A stretch of DNA of 64,000 nucleotides, from positions 1,302,001 to 1,366,000 of the forward strand of contig OZ252262.1 of assembly GCA_965249965.1 (NCBI GenBank). Reading direction: 5' to 3'. Below are positions 51,175 to 60,917 of the stretch, piece by piece. This stretch comes from HXMU1420-13 sp965249965. Its GTDB lineage: Bacteria > Bacteroidota > Rhodothermia > Balneolales > Balneolaceae. The translations under genes and the position numbers were made by a program. Below the pieces are notes generated by a model that worked only from the letters and a program-made list of their open reading frames with translations, searched no databases and was not told the DNA's origin. How positions within the stretch are numbered: position 1 is the first letter of the stretch; each line of letters starts with the position of its first letter.

Positions 51175-53556
51175 ATGATCAAAGCTACAATAAAATATAT
51201 AGCATCATCAATGTTTTTGATGCTGTTAGCTATGAGTTTTATTACAAATTCATACGCTCAGAATGCTTTTTATGGTCCAAACCTAATTGAAAATGGCGAT
51301 TTTGCGGCAGACACATTAGGTCCATGGGTTGATGAAGTGACTGGTAAAGGAACTCTAACTGTTGCTAATGGTGAAGTAGCGATTACTGGCCTTTCAGAGC
51401 AAGCCAATATTTATGACGCTCAATTTAATCAAGCTTTGTCTGCTGAAGACATTGCAGCATTAGCTGCAGGTGGCACATACGAATTATCGTTTGATGCACG
51501 TGCTAGCACTGAAGCTAAAGATATACACGTATTTCTTGGTGAAGTAGGTGGTGGATGGGCTAGATACTGGCAGAATCCAGGTGATGGACTTCTTACCATT
51601 GGTAATGAAATGCAAACCTATACTCTTACTACATTCGTGCTCGAAACATGGGATGCTATGAGATTGGGTTTTGAAATTTCTTCAGATACAGCAAGCATCT
51701 GGTTTGATAATATCAAGCTCCGTAAAGTTGACGAAAACATTGTAATTAATGGTGATTTTTCAGCCGATTCGGCATGGGGTTTAACATCAGGTGGAGAAAT
51801 TATCGATGGTGAATTAGCATTCATTGGACTAACTGGTGAAGGTAATTCATATGATGCGCAATCAATGCAGACTTTTAATCAGGAGCAAAAGGATTCTATC
51901 TATACCGGCCCTTATCAGATATCTTTTGATGCTAGAACTGCAGAAGGAACCCACGATATTCACTTATATATTGGTGAAATTGGCGGCGGTTGGGCTAGAT
52001 ATCTTTCCGAATCAGGTGAAGGTCGTATTACCATTGATACTGAAATGAAAACCTATACTAAAGAATTTGCTATTGAAGAAACTTGGGCAGATATGCAGAT
52101 AGGCTTTGAAGTAAATTATGGTCCGGGCGACGTCTATATTGACAACGTATTATTCACTCGTGTTCAAGATGTTATTCCAAATGCCCCAACAGTAAACTTA
52201 AGTACAGACGCCGGTGTTGTAACTATTGCAGTAACAGATAATGGCGCTGCTTCCTATGATGTATTCTTTGCTGACTCTGCATTTACAGATGGAACAGGTG
52301 GAACCTTTGTTGGTACAATCGATCCTGCAAAAGGATTGTCCATTACTCATACAACGAAAGCTCCTCATCCAACGTTAGTATCAAGCTTTGATGCTCATTA
52401 TGGAGTAATTGCTCGTTCTGAAAAAGGTTCCGGTAGTGAATTGACTGCGGCAACTATCAACACTTCAATGACAGTTGCAGATAACTACATTGTTGAATTA
52501 AGTGAGGCTGCAGTTGAGGCTGTTTCCAGCGCACTCGAAAGTGGAGAATTCCCTGCAGCATCTGCATTAGCTTCATTCTTCCCAGCTGATTATAAGCCAT
52601 TTACAATTGATACTACTAGTCTTAGAGTTGAAGGTAGTGGTGCAGAAACGAATGAAGATTTATCAGCTAAGTTTTGGGTAGGATTCGAGAATATTACTGG
52701 TAGTGACTTATTTATTATCTATGCTGAGATTACAGATGATGTAATCAGCCCTGCTGCAAACGCTGCTAATGGTGGTGGTGGTTGGAACTTCGATAGTTGG
52801 GAAGGTGGATTTGGGACGTATGAGCCTCAGTCTATTATTACCGGTTCTGATCACAGTGCTTTTGAATCAGGTGATGAACCTGATTATCAGTTACGAGCAG
52901 GATTCATGGACGGAGCAGACCCATACATTCATGGTTGGGATGGTGATTCCGGAGATCCTGGTTTCAATCAATTGATTGGTAACTCACAAACTCTTGGTGA
53001 TAGCTCTCAGGCTGGTATGTACAGATTACTAACTGTAATTAGTACACTAGAATTTAGTGGCGTTAATACCGGTGCTAAAAACTTCGATTATCCAACGGGT
53101 ACTGGAGTTACAACAATTCCATTCCAGTTAGCGGTTAATGATAACGATGGTACTGCTAGAGATGCTCAAAGAGCTTGGTCTTCAAAAAGTACAAGTGCTT
53201 GGTGGAATACTCCTTCTGATTGGGAAGTTGTTGCACTAGTTGGTGCTGATGCAATCCCAGTTTCAAATGAAGAAGTAGCTGGAACCCCAGCTCGTTTCAC
53301 GTTAGAGCAAAACTATCCAAATCCATTTAACCCAAGTACTAACATCCAATTTAATCTTCCTGCTTCTTCTGAAGTAACATTGGAAGTATTCAATATGTTA
53401 GGCCAAAAGGTTGCAACCATTCTTAATGGTGAAAAATTGAATGCGGGTAGTCATACACAGAAGTTTGACGCTTCTAGCTTAGCTTCTGGTATGTATGTGT
53501 ACAGAATTAGCGCTGCTAATTTCGTACAATCCAGAAAAATGATGCTCATTAAATAA
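51175..53556 (+). CDS. Secreted protein with two carbohydrate-binding-like repeats and Por secretion tail
   Basis: 793 aa. Signal peptide ending 'TNSYAQ'. Two tandem repeats of about 150 residues follow: 'NLIENGDFAADTLGPWVDE' to 'SIWFDNIKLRKV', then 'NIVINGDFSADSAWGL' to 'DVYIDNVLFTRV'. Both contain 'GEVGGGWARYW' or 'GEIGGGWARYL' and resemble CBM4/9-type jelly rolls. A fibronectin-like segment and a region rich in Asp, Gly and Trp ('GGGWNFDSWEGGFG', 'HGWDGDSGDPGF') follow, then a Por tail from 'LEQNYPNPFNPSTN' to 'RKMMLIK'. No catalytic domain was recognised. The start at 51175 was chosen for the signal peptide; the frame opens at 51109. As first gene opposite the LacI regulator it is likely a surface glycan-binding protein. 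Confidence 0.82.
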   Translation: MIKATIKYIASSMFLMLLAMSFITNSYAQNAFYGPNLIENGDFAADTLGPWVDEVTGKGTLTVANGEVAITGLSEQANIYDAQFNQALSAEDIAALAAGGTYELSFDARASTEAKDIHVFLGEVGGGWARYWQNPGDGLLTIGNEMQTYTLTTFVLETWDAMRLGFEISSDTASIWFDNIKLRKVDENIVINGDFSADSAWGLTSGGEIIDGELAFIGLTGEGNSYDAQSMQTFNQEQKDSIYTGPYQISFDARTAEGTHDIHLYIGEIGGGWARYLSESGEGRITIDTEMKTYTKEFAIEETWADMQIGFEVNYGPGDVYIDNVLFTRVQDVIPNAPTVNLSTDAGVVTIAVTDNGAASYDVFFADSAFTDGTGGTFVGTIDPAKGLSITHTTKAPHPTLVSSFDAHYGVIARSEKGSGSELTAATINTSMTVADNYIVELSEAAVEAVSSALESGEFPAASALASFFPADYKPFTIDTTSLRVEGSGAETNEDLSAKFWVGFENITGSDLFIIYAEITDDVISPAANAANGGGGWNFDSWEGGFGTYEPQSIITGSDHSAFESGDEPDYQLRAGFMDGADPYIHGWDGDSGDPGFNQLIGNSQTLGDSSQAGMYRLLTVISTLEFSGVNTGAKNFDYPTGTGVTTIPFQLAVNDNDGTARDAQRAWSSKSTSAWWNTPSDWEVVALVGADAIPVSNEEVAGTPARFTLEQNYPNPFNPSTNIQFNLPASSEVTLEVFNMLGQKVATILNGEKLNAGSHTQKFDASSLASGMYVYRISAANFVQSRKMMLIK

Positions 53557-53579
53557 GCATAGCCATTCTTTTAAATTAT

Positions 53580-53602
53580 GGGTGCGGTATTTAACCGCAC
53601 CC
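53580..53602 (+). terminator. Hairpin between the secreted protein and the TonB receptor gene, leaky terminator
   Basis: A perfect 9-bp stem GGGTGCGGT (53580-53588) with ACCGCACCC (53594-53602) and a 5-base loop, followed by TCTTTAATC. The T tract is broken, so partial termination or mRNA 3'-end protection is likely. It would make the first gene more abundant than the receptor. Confidence 0.6.
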
Positions 53603-53620
53603 TCTTTAATCTATTTAATC

Positions 53621-56398
53621 ATGAAGATACGTTTGTCAATCAAGGTCGGGCTAACATTGTTATTGGCCGCTCTTACATCATCTCTAACTTATGCGAGCTC
53701 AGATGGAGAGTTTTTTGGCACAAAAGGTAAGATTGCAGGCACCGTTATAGATGATTTCGGTGAAACACTTATAGGTGTACAAGTATTTATTGAAGGAACT
53801 ACGCGAGGAGCATTAACGGATGTCGACGGTCGCTATTCCATTGTAAATTTAGATCCCGGTACATATACAGTAGTATTCTCTTATATAGGTTTTGCTACCG
53901 TTAAAGTTGAAGAAGTTGAAGTAATTGTAGATAAGACTACTACCGTGGATATGACGCTTCAAGAAGAGGTTATTGAAGGTCAGGAAATTATTGTAACGGC
54001 TGAAAGGCCCATAGTAGAGAAGGATAGAACTACAACAACAGCATATATAAGTTCAGAACAACTTGAAGCACTGCCACTGGTAAGTATTAATGAAGCTATT
54101 AACCAACAGGCTGGTGTTGTAGATGGTCACTTTCGCGGGGGTAGAACGGGAGAAGTTTCATACTTAGTTAATGGTGTTCCAATAAATAATGCTTTTAATA
54201 ATGGAGCTTCATTTGATGTAGAACAAAATATGGTTTCCAGCCTTGAAGTTATTAGTGGTGTATTTAACGCCGAATATGGTCAAGCATTAAGTGGTGTAGT
54301 TAATATCGTAACAAAAGGTGTTTCTAACGAATGGTCAGGAAATTTCCTAGGATACGCTGGAAGAATTGTAAGTAACAGAAAGTTAGAATTTGTGACTCGC
54401 ACCACCGACCAAACTACTTTTTTAGGAGCAGACGACTTTACAAACAAAACATTTACTTATTCTCAAGCAGCGCCCGCAATTGGCGATCAGGATTATCAGG
54501 TATCACTTGGTGGTCCAATCATTAATAATAAACTTAGCTTTCAAAGTACTTTACGATATGTGAAGTTTGATGGTCATCTAATCGGTAGAGACTTATTTAG
54601 ACCAAGTGATGTTCAAAGCGCAAACATACGAACTGGTGATAATCCAAATTTATGGTTAATTCAAGCTTCCGGAGATGGTGAATTTGAATCATTAAATAGA
54701 CAAGAGCGATTATCAATTAATACGTCAATTGTTTATGAGTTTAGTAGTCGTTTAAAATTAGATTATAATTTATTCTATCAGTTTGGCGATGGTAAGAATT
54801 ACGATCATGCTTTTAAGTATAACCCTGCAGGTATCAACCCTTATGAATTCTCAAACCAAACACATATTGTTGGATTGAGATATTCCATTGGCGATAATTC
54901 TTTTGCAAACTTGTCATACAGTTATCTGGATGATCAAAGTGACAGTTATTTATACGATGATGTTTCTGCAACGGGTGATTTAGATCAACGGTATGTGGAA
55001 GCAGCATTTTCATCTCAACAAGGTGCAAATGCATTTGCAATGGGTGGTAACTATTTATCATCCAGCCAGGAAATAACACAGTCTCATACGATTGTCGCTG
55101 ATTATACATCTCAAGTTAATAACACTGTTTTATGGAAATCAGGAGCTTCGGCGAGATTCCATAATTTAGATAATGAATCATTTGGTATTAGTGTAAATCA
55201 AGCAACAAACAGAGCATTTCGTTCTACTGATCCAGGTGCTAATAATAGTTTAGAAGTTCAACCCTGGGAAGCAGCAGCATATTCACAGGTTAAGCTGGAG
55301 TTTGATAATTTAATCGTTAATGCTGGTTTAAGGTTTGATTATTTCGAGCCAGATTTTGTAGTGCCTTTAGACTATACACTATTTCAAGAGGAAAATATTA
55401 CAAACCCAGATAATCCAAATGAAACTATATCAAATAGGGTGTCAGCGGACCCAACCTATCAATTCAGCCCAAGATTTGGTGTTGCATTTCCGATTTCTGA
55501 AACTGGTGTGATGAGGTTCTCTGCTGGTCTATTCTTCCAAACTCCACAGTTAAACTTGCTATATGTAAATAACGAGTTTGATCGTAATCAGGGATCATCA
55601 GCTTACACTTTAGGTAATGCAAATCTAGAGCCTGAAAGAACACTTCAATTCGAAGTTGGTTTACAACAAGGTATAACGGAATCTATGGGACTAGACTTAA
55701 CAGTATTCTCTAAGGATATTAGAGAATTAGCTGGCCAAACTGTTGTACGTGGTAATATCGGTGTACCTGTAGGTAGATTAGAGAATATTGATTATGGAAC
55801 CGTTAAAGGATTTACCTTATCACTTTATGAACGAGGTAGAGGTCAACTATCATGGACCATTGACTATACTTTACAATTTGCCAGCGGTTCGGCTTCTGAT
55901 CCAGGAGAGCGCTTCAATAGATTTGTATCAAACGCAGAAGATATTATTCGTATTAACAGATTAAACTGGGATAAACGAAACGTATTAAACAATTCTGTTA
56001 CCTGGACTAGTAAATTTGGTTTAACTCTTTCAGCGATTAACACACTCCAGTCTGGAAGTCCATATACTACCGTTCGTGATGATATAAATTCTCTAATACC
56101 GAATAATGAAGATTCTCCTGCTTTCTTCAATTCAGATATTAGAGCTTATTATAAGCCACCATCGTTTAAGCATAATGCTGAATTTTTTGTCCAGATTGAT
56201 AATGTTCTAGACTCAGCTCCTCATTTTGGAATATATAACGATACAGGGTTGGCAAATGAGTCCCAAGAATTATATAGGCTTACAAATAGTGTAGGATCTC
56301 AGCCTGGTGGTTTAAATTCATATCAAGAATGGTTTTTGAATCAGCAGAGACGTGGCGCTCCTAGAAGCGTTAAACTTGGATTTAGTTATAATTTTTAA
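53621..56398 (+). CDS. TonB-dependent outer-membrane receptor with N-terminal CarboxypepD_reg-like domain
   Basis: 925 aa. Signal peptide to about residue 27, then a carboxypeptidase-regulatory-like domain ('GKIAGTVIDDFGETLIGVQVFI' to 'VDMTLQEE', in parts) and a plug domain ('EIIVTAERPIVEKDRT', 'INEAINQQAGVVDGHFRGGRTGEVSYLVNGVP', 'VFNAEYGQALSGVVNIVTKG'; in parts). A large beta-barrel ends in 'LGFSYNF', with the terminal Phe expected for an outer-membrane protein. The start at 53621 gives the signal peptide; the frame opens at 53582. No SusD-like lipoprotein gene follows, unlike classical polysaccharide loci. Substrate unknown, perhaps an oligosaccharide given the LacI-type regulator and CBM-like neighbour. 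Confidence 0.9.
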   Translation: MKIRLSIKVGLTLLLAALTSSLTYASSDGEFFGTKGKIAGTVIDDFGETLIGVQVFIEGTTRGALTDVDGRYSIVNLDPGTYTVVFSYIGFATVKVEEVEVIVDKTTTVDMTLQEEVIEGQEIIVTAERPIVEKDRTTTTAYISSEQLEALPLVSINEAINQQAGVVDGHFRGGRTGEVSYLVNGVPINNAFNNGASFDVEQNMVSSLEVISGVFNAEYGQALSGVVNIVTKGVSNEWSGNFLGYAGRIVSNRKLEFVTRTTDQTTFLGADDFTNKTFTYSQAAPAIGDQDYQVSLGGPIINNKLSFQSTLRYVKFDGHLIGRDLFRPSDVQSANIRTGDNPNLWLIQASGDGEFESLNRQERLSINTSIVYEFSSRLKLDYNLFYQFGDGKNYDHAFKYNPAGINPYEFSNQTHIVGLRYSIGDNSFANLSYSYLDDQSDSYLYDDVSATGDLDQRYVEAAFSSQQGANAFAMGGNYLSSSQEITQSHTIVADYTSQVNNTVLWKSGASARFHNLDNESFGISVNQATNRAFRSTDPGANNSLEVQPWEAAAYSQVKLEFDNLIVNAGLRFDYFEPDFVVPLDYTLFQEENITNPDNPNETISNRVSADPTYQFSPRFGVAFPISETGVMRFSAGLFFQTPQLNLLYVNNEFDRNQGSSAYTLGNANLEPERTLQFEVGLQQGITESMGLDLTVFSKDIRELAGQTVVRGNIGVPVGRLENIDYGTVKGFTLSLYERGRGQLSWTIDYTLQFASGSASDPGERFNRFVSNAEDIIRINRLNWDKRNVLNNSVTWTSKFGLTLSAINTLQSGSPYTTVRDDINSLIPNNEDSPAFFNSDIRAYYKPPSFKHNAEFFVQIDNVLDSAPHFGIYNDTGLANESQELYRLTNSVGSQPGGLNSYQEWFLNQQRRGAPRSVKLGFSYNF

Positions 56399-56403
56399 TT
56401 AAG

Positions 56404-59400
56404 ATGATAATGCATAATCGATTAATGAAATCGGCGGTACTAATTACATTTCTTACGTTGGTGTGGGTGCCTTCGATTGCTCAGCAAACCATACCAGATT
56501 CATTGGATGGAGTTGTGTATAGAGGTGAGTTTGATAATGTCGCTCGTGGTGTGATTGATGGAAATCTGATTGAGACGAACTTTAGAAATCACGGAGAATT
56601 ATCTCGTTGGAATGATAGACCATGGGGCGTTTGGCCACGTGGAGTTGGTGGTAGACATATTGATGGTGTTGGTGTTGTAGTTTCGGCATATGTTGAAGCT
56701 GTGGCATCCGATAGAGTATCAACACTCCAGGATTACATTGATATTTCAACAGATGTTGATTTCAGACCGGATACACTATTAAACCCTGTGCTTATAAATT
56801 ACAGGGAGGCAGGGGCAAGAAATAGCCCTTATTCTGGCGATTTGTGGGGCTGGTTACCATTACCCGGATTTAATAACCCAAATAGGATTGATCCATTAAC
56901 TTTAGGAGCATCTCCCGTACCTGCTCTTTCAAATGATGATACAAGTTGGCCTGAGTTTTGGCCGGATCGATTAAGTGAAGCTGAGCCAGGCTGGCCGGGA
57001 ACATGGAATGGTAGAGATGGCAGATTCGCCAGTGCGGATTTGGAATCTTATTATGTAATGGATGACTTTTCTGATTATGAATATGCAGTTGGCCTAGAAA
57101 CAGATGGGCCTCATAGTAATCTTGGAGTTTATTTCCCTAGTCCGTTAGAGGATCCAACTATTGGCGGACTTGGATTGCAAACTCAAATCAGATTGTTTCA
57201 GTGGGCAAATATCCTGGCAGAGGATACGATGTTTATCATTTATAGAATCACAAACAAAAGTGAAAATGATCAAACCAGATTATTCTTCTCACAGATTGTG
57301 GATTATGGTTTAGGTCAAGATGAGGATGATGATAATGCAACATATGATCCTCTACTGGATTTAGTTTATGGATGGGATTCTAACGGTATTGGTCGCCCTA
57401 CCTCAGCTGGTGAGGATGAGTATGAGCTAGGATATACAGGTTTCGCATTCTTAGAGTCGCCTGCAAATGATGTAAATGGTGCTGATGACGATCAGGATGG
57501 AATAACTGATGAATCTAGATTCGATGAGAACTATTTGCTGTTAACGTCACAATCAGAAATTGATAGCTATGTAGCTGCAAATTATAATGCTGCTCAGTTC
57601 GAGACATTTTATGGCGAATCGTACCAAGAACGTGATGCATATAAAGGCGAACGTTGGTTTACAACCGATGAAAATCTGGATTGGGTTGGCTTTAATGATG
57701 CTAACGATAATGGTGTTTTTGATATCGGTGAAACTCTAAATAACGATGTTGGTAGAGACGGATTGAGCCCATTTGACTTAAACTATCCTGGACCTGATGA
57801 AGGTGAAGGTGATGGTTTACCAACAAATGGTGAACCAAACTATAACGAATTAGATGTTGATGAATCTGATCAAATTGGTTTAACAGGTTTCGATTTAAAT
57901 ACTCGACCATTTTATGAAAGTGGTGATAACCTTCGAGATGATACATGGTTATTCACTCGTATTGCAGAGACGTTATTCTCAAATCCGGATTATGAAGAAC
58001 CATCAACTGTTGTGGCTGATGAGCCTTTCATTTTGTTTACTTCGGGTGAGGTTGAGTTATTTTCAGAAAATGATCCAAACGCAAAATCTACCGATTTCTT
58101 CTCAACAGCATGGATTTTTGGTAATGATCAAGAAGATTTCTTTAAGAATAGAAGAACGGTGCAAAACATTTATAACTCAGATTATAATTTTGCACAGCCT
58201 CCAATTTCTCCAACTCTAACTGCGGTAACTGGAGATAAACAAGTAATTCTTTCCTGGGATACTACTTCGGTAGCAAGTTTCGATAGATTTTTGCAGGATT
58301 TCGATTTCGAAGGATATAAACTGTACAAAGGCACCGATAACTTGTTAAGCGATGCAAGAACTATAACTGATGTGAATGGTACTCCAACATTCTACCGCCC
58401 TATTGCTCAATGGGATTTAGATAACGATATCTCAGGTAATATAAATGTACTAGGTGGGGAAGCAGTTTATAGTATGGGTGATAATTCTGGTCTTCAATTC
58501 TACTATGTTGATAATGAAGTAACCAACGGTAAAATCTATTATTACGCATTAGTAGCTTATGATCGTGGCATTCCATCTTCAGGTGGTGATGATCCTGGTA
58601 TAGATCCACAAGAAAATACTTTTAGAATTGCCCTCAGTGGAGCCGGTACAGTTGTTGGTACTTCAAGTAATGCAGCAGCTGTAATTCCTACTACAATGCC
58701 AGCTGGATTTGTACAAGGGGGTGCAACAACAGATTTGAGTAGTGTTACGACGGGTACTGGTACCGGTTATGCAGATGTAAACATTGTAGTCGACGCCTTA
58801 ATTGACGAAACCAAACTATATGAAGTAACATTTACTGATAGTGCTGCGGACATAGGCGTGATGAGAAACACAGATACATATGCTGTACGTGAGTTAACTC
58901 AGGGAATAGATGTTATTAAATCTAGCCCCTATTCACCAACATCTTCAATTGTTGATGGATTTACGATCAATTTTACGAACAGTACCGGAGGATCAATTAT
59001 ACCAAATAGAACAGGGTGGATCTCTAATGAAGGTGAAGAAAATGAAATCTTTGGACTGGATGCAAGCGAACTTGATGGATTAAGCTCTGATTGGGAAGTT
59101 GCTATAACACCTGATAGAGATGGTGACATTACAGACTTTATCATTACAGACCATGATTATATTCTCGAGTTTGTTGATCCAGCCGACAGTACATATCGGC
59201 CTCCACTAAGGTTTGGTGGTGGGTATAGTAGATTCAACGCCCCTCTATTTGTTAAAAATCTAATGACAGGAGCACAGGCTGATTATTTTATCCTGGATAA
59301 TGATGATGATGATATAATTGGCAGCGGCGATAATATTATAATTGCGGAAAGAGATGGAGTATTTAAATTTCGATTTATGGTTTCATTTTTTGCAGGGGAT

Positions 59401-59838
59401 GAAAATATAGCGCCATCTCCGGGTGATAAAATTAGAATCTCAACAACGAGATCATTTGGTTCAGATGATACTTTCCAATTTGCCATGAGAGCTGGATCGC
59501 TGGATAACGATCTTGCACAAGAAGAATTGGATGATATCTATGTTGTACCAAATCCATATATCGGAGCTGCATCTTGGGAAAGATCAAGTGGAGCGATTGG
59601 TAGAGGTGAACGTAAAATTGAATTCTTTAATCTACCAAGGAATTGTACCATTCGAATATTTAATGTGCGTGGTGAACTCATAAGAACTATAGTTCATGAA
59701 GGTGCATTTAATGATGGATCGGCATCATGGGATTTACGATCTAATGATAGTGAAGATATAGCATACGGAATCTACTTCTATCATGTTGAAGCACCTGGTG
59801 TTGGTGAATACATTGATAAATTTGCAGTAATTAAATAA
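56404..59838 (+). CDS. Large acidic secreted protein with calcium-binding-like repeats and FlgD-like C-terminus, function unknown
   Basis: 1144 aa, no family named with confidence. The signal peptide ends 'VPSIAQQ'. The middle has many Asp/Asn-rich loops resembling thrombospondin type 3/EF-hand-like calcium sites: 'DDDQDGITDESRFDENY', 'FNDANDNGVFDIGETLNND', 'GDGLPTNGEPNYNELDVDE'. Around residues 600-745 a fibronectin-III-like domain appears ('QVILSWDTTSVASFD' and 'YYYALVAYDRG'). The end, 'CTIRIFNVRGELIRTI' to 'GIYFYHVEAPGVG', resembles a FlgD-like Ig domain related to Por tails. It lies five bases after the TonB receptor and eight before a TTG that precedes the PorV-like gene, so the three are made together. 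Likely a cell-surface partner of the receptor. Alternative start ATG at 56425. Confidence 0.72.
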   Translation: MIMHNRLMKSAVLITFLTLVWVPSIAQQTIPDSLDGVVYRGEFDNVARGVIDGNLIETNFRNHGELSRWNDRPWGVWPRGVGGRHIDGVGVVVSAYVEAVASDRVSTLQDYIDISTDVDFRPDTLLNPVLINYREAGARNSPYSGDLWGWLPLPGFNNPNRIDPLTLGASPVPALSNDDTSWPEFWPDRLSEAEPGWPGTWNGRDGRFASADLESYYVMDDFSDYEYAVGLETDGPHSNLGVYFPSPLEDPTIGGLGLQTQIRLFQWANILAEDTMFIIYRITNKSENDQTRLFFSQIVDYGLGQDEDDDNATYDPLLDLVYGWDSNGIGRPTSAGEDEYELGYTGFAFLESPANDVNGADDDQDGITDESRFDENYLLLTSQSEIDSYVAANYNAAQFETFYGESYQERDAYKGERWFTTDENLDWVGFNDANDNGVFDIGETLNNDVGRDGLSPFDLNYPGPDEGEGDGLPTNGEPNYNELDVDESDQIGLTGFDLNTRPFYESGDNLRDDTWLFTRIAETLFSNPDYEEPSTVVADEPFILFTSGEVELFSENDPNAKSTDFFSTAWIFGNDQEDFFKNRRTVQNIYNSDYNFAQPPISPTLTAVTGDKQVILSWDTTSVASFDRFLQDFDFEGYKLYKGTDNLLSDARTITDVNGTPTFYRPIAQWDLDNDISGNINVLGGEAVYSMGDNSGLQFYYVDNEVTNGKIYYYALVAYDRGIPSSGGDDPGIDPQENTFRIALSGAGTVVGTSSNAAAVIPTTMPAGFVQGGATTDLSSVTTGTGTGYADVNIVVDALIDETKLYEVTFTDSAADIGVMRNTDTYAVRELTQGIDVIKSSPYSPTSSIVDGFTINFTNSTGGSIIPNRTGWISNEGEENEIFGLDASELDGLSSDWEVAITPDRDGDITDFIITDHDYILEFVDPADSTYRPPLRFGGGYSRFNAPLFVKNLMTGAQADYFILDNDDDDIIGSGDNIIIAERDGVFKFRFMVSFFAGDENIAPSPGDKIRISTTRSFGSDDTFQFAMRAGSLDNDLAQEELDDIYVVPNPYIGAASWERSSGAIGRGERKIEFFNLPRNCTIRIFNVRGELIRTIVHEGAFNDGSASWDLRSNDSEDIAYGIYFYHVEAPGVGEYIDKFAVIK

Positions 59839-59858
59839 GGCAAGTATTGGTGAATAAA

Positions 59859-60917
59859 ATGACTAAAAAAATTATTCTAACTCAGTTAATAGTTGTACTT
59901 GCTTTTACATTAGTTCAAGCGCAATCGGGTAATGAAAGCAGAGTGGGTACAACTGCAGCTCCTTTTTTAACATTAGGTGTTGGAGCAAAAGGGGCGGCTC
60001 TTGGGCATGCAAACTCTGTATATGTTTCAGGTGCTGAAGCTCTGTTCTGGAATCCAGCTGGAATTTCAGTTGAAAATGATGGTGGTACGTATAGTTCAAG
60101 CTTTCTAAGTGTCAATCAATATTTTGTTGATGTTGATATTTATGGTGCTGGAATGGTAATCCCCATTGGTAAAAAACCGGGTAAGACCTTAGGGCTTGGT
60201 TTAAATTATGTTGATTATGGTCGAATGGATGTTCGCACGGTCGAAGATCCAGAAGGCATTGGAGCTACATTTGGTGCACATGATTTAAGCATCGGTATTG
60301 TTTATGCACAGAATTTAACTGAAGACTTCCATTTTGGCGGTGGTGTAAAATTCATTCAGCAAAAGATCTACGATATGGTTGCTGATGCTATAGCCATAGA
60401 TATGGGGTTTTTATTAAAGACTGACTACATCAATGGGCTTACATTAGGTGCATCGATAACAAACTTTGGTAATGATATGCAGATGTCAGGAATTAACTCT
60501 GAAACTTTTGTTGATCTAGATAGCCAAAGTGAAGGTAATAATGAAGCTATCGTTGGTAATGTTAAATTGGATAGTTGGGAACTACCTTTATCGTTCAAGT
60601 TTGGTGTGATGGTACCCGCAATTCGACAAAAGAATCTAGAGTTACTATTGCTTAGTGAAGTTCAACAAACTAATGATAATAAGCTAAATGTAGATTCTGG
60701 TTCTGAATTAAGCTACTTATCAAATACGGTAAAATTTCATGTCAGAGCTGGTTATAAAGACATGTTCCTGGAAGATAATGTGGATTCACATTTTAGTTAT
60801 GGAGCAGGTTTTACTTTAAAAACCGCATCTGGAATGGCTATTGGTGTTGATTTTGCTCAAGTTCCTTTCGAATATTTAGGGCAAACAACTATTGTAGATG
60901 TAAAACTCTATTTCTAA
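59859..60917 (+). CDS. PorV/PorQ-family outer-membrane protein
   Basis: 352 aa. After the signal peptide ('IVVLAFTLVQAQ') comes the hallmark N-terminal block 'AAPFLTLGVGAKGAALGHA', then 'SGAEALFWNPAGIS' near residue 55 and 'GLGLNYVDYGRMDVRT', the pattern of the PorV/PorQ (UPF0164-like) barrel family. PorV shuttles cargo from the type IX translocon to the attachment complex. The context with Por-tail proteins fits, but this copy may be dedicated to the neighbouring surface proteins rather than being the housekeeping PorV. The frame opens with TTG-GTG at 59847; the ATG at 59859 is preferred. A terminator follows inside the next gene's 5' end. Confidence 0.82.
   Translation: MTKKIILTQLIVVLAFTLVQAQSGNESRVGTTAAPFLTLGVGAKGAALGHANSVYVSGAEALFWNPAGISVENDGGTYSSSFLSVNQYFVDVDIYGAGMVIPIGKKPGKTLGLGLNYVDYGRMDVRTVEDPEGIGATFGAHDLSIGIVYAQNLTEDFHFGGGVKFIQQKIYDMVADAIAIDMGFLLKTDYINGLTLGASITNFGNDMQMSGINSETFVDLDSQSEGNNEAIVGNVKLDSWELPLSFKFGVMVPAIRQKNLELLLLSEVQQTNDNKLNVDSGSELSYLSNTVKFHVRAGYKDMFLEDNVDSHFSYGAGFTLKTASGMAIGVDFAQVPFEYLGQTTIVDVKLYF

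Noticed and set aside
53621..56398. Calling the TonB receptor a SusC homologue of a standard polysaccharide locus
   Set aside because: No SusD-like gene follows and I see no SusC-specific signature, so the broader TonB-receptor call was kept.
57701..58609. His/Tyr/Leu-rich antisense frames in the 1144-aa gene
   Set aside because: They arise from repeated Asp/Asn codons (GAT, AAT) read on the opposite strand.
59300..59320. GATGATGATGAT tract as a possible microsatellite
   Set aside because: Only four units encoding Asp-Asp-Asp-Asp in an acidic protein; too short to act as a contingency repeat.
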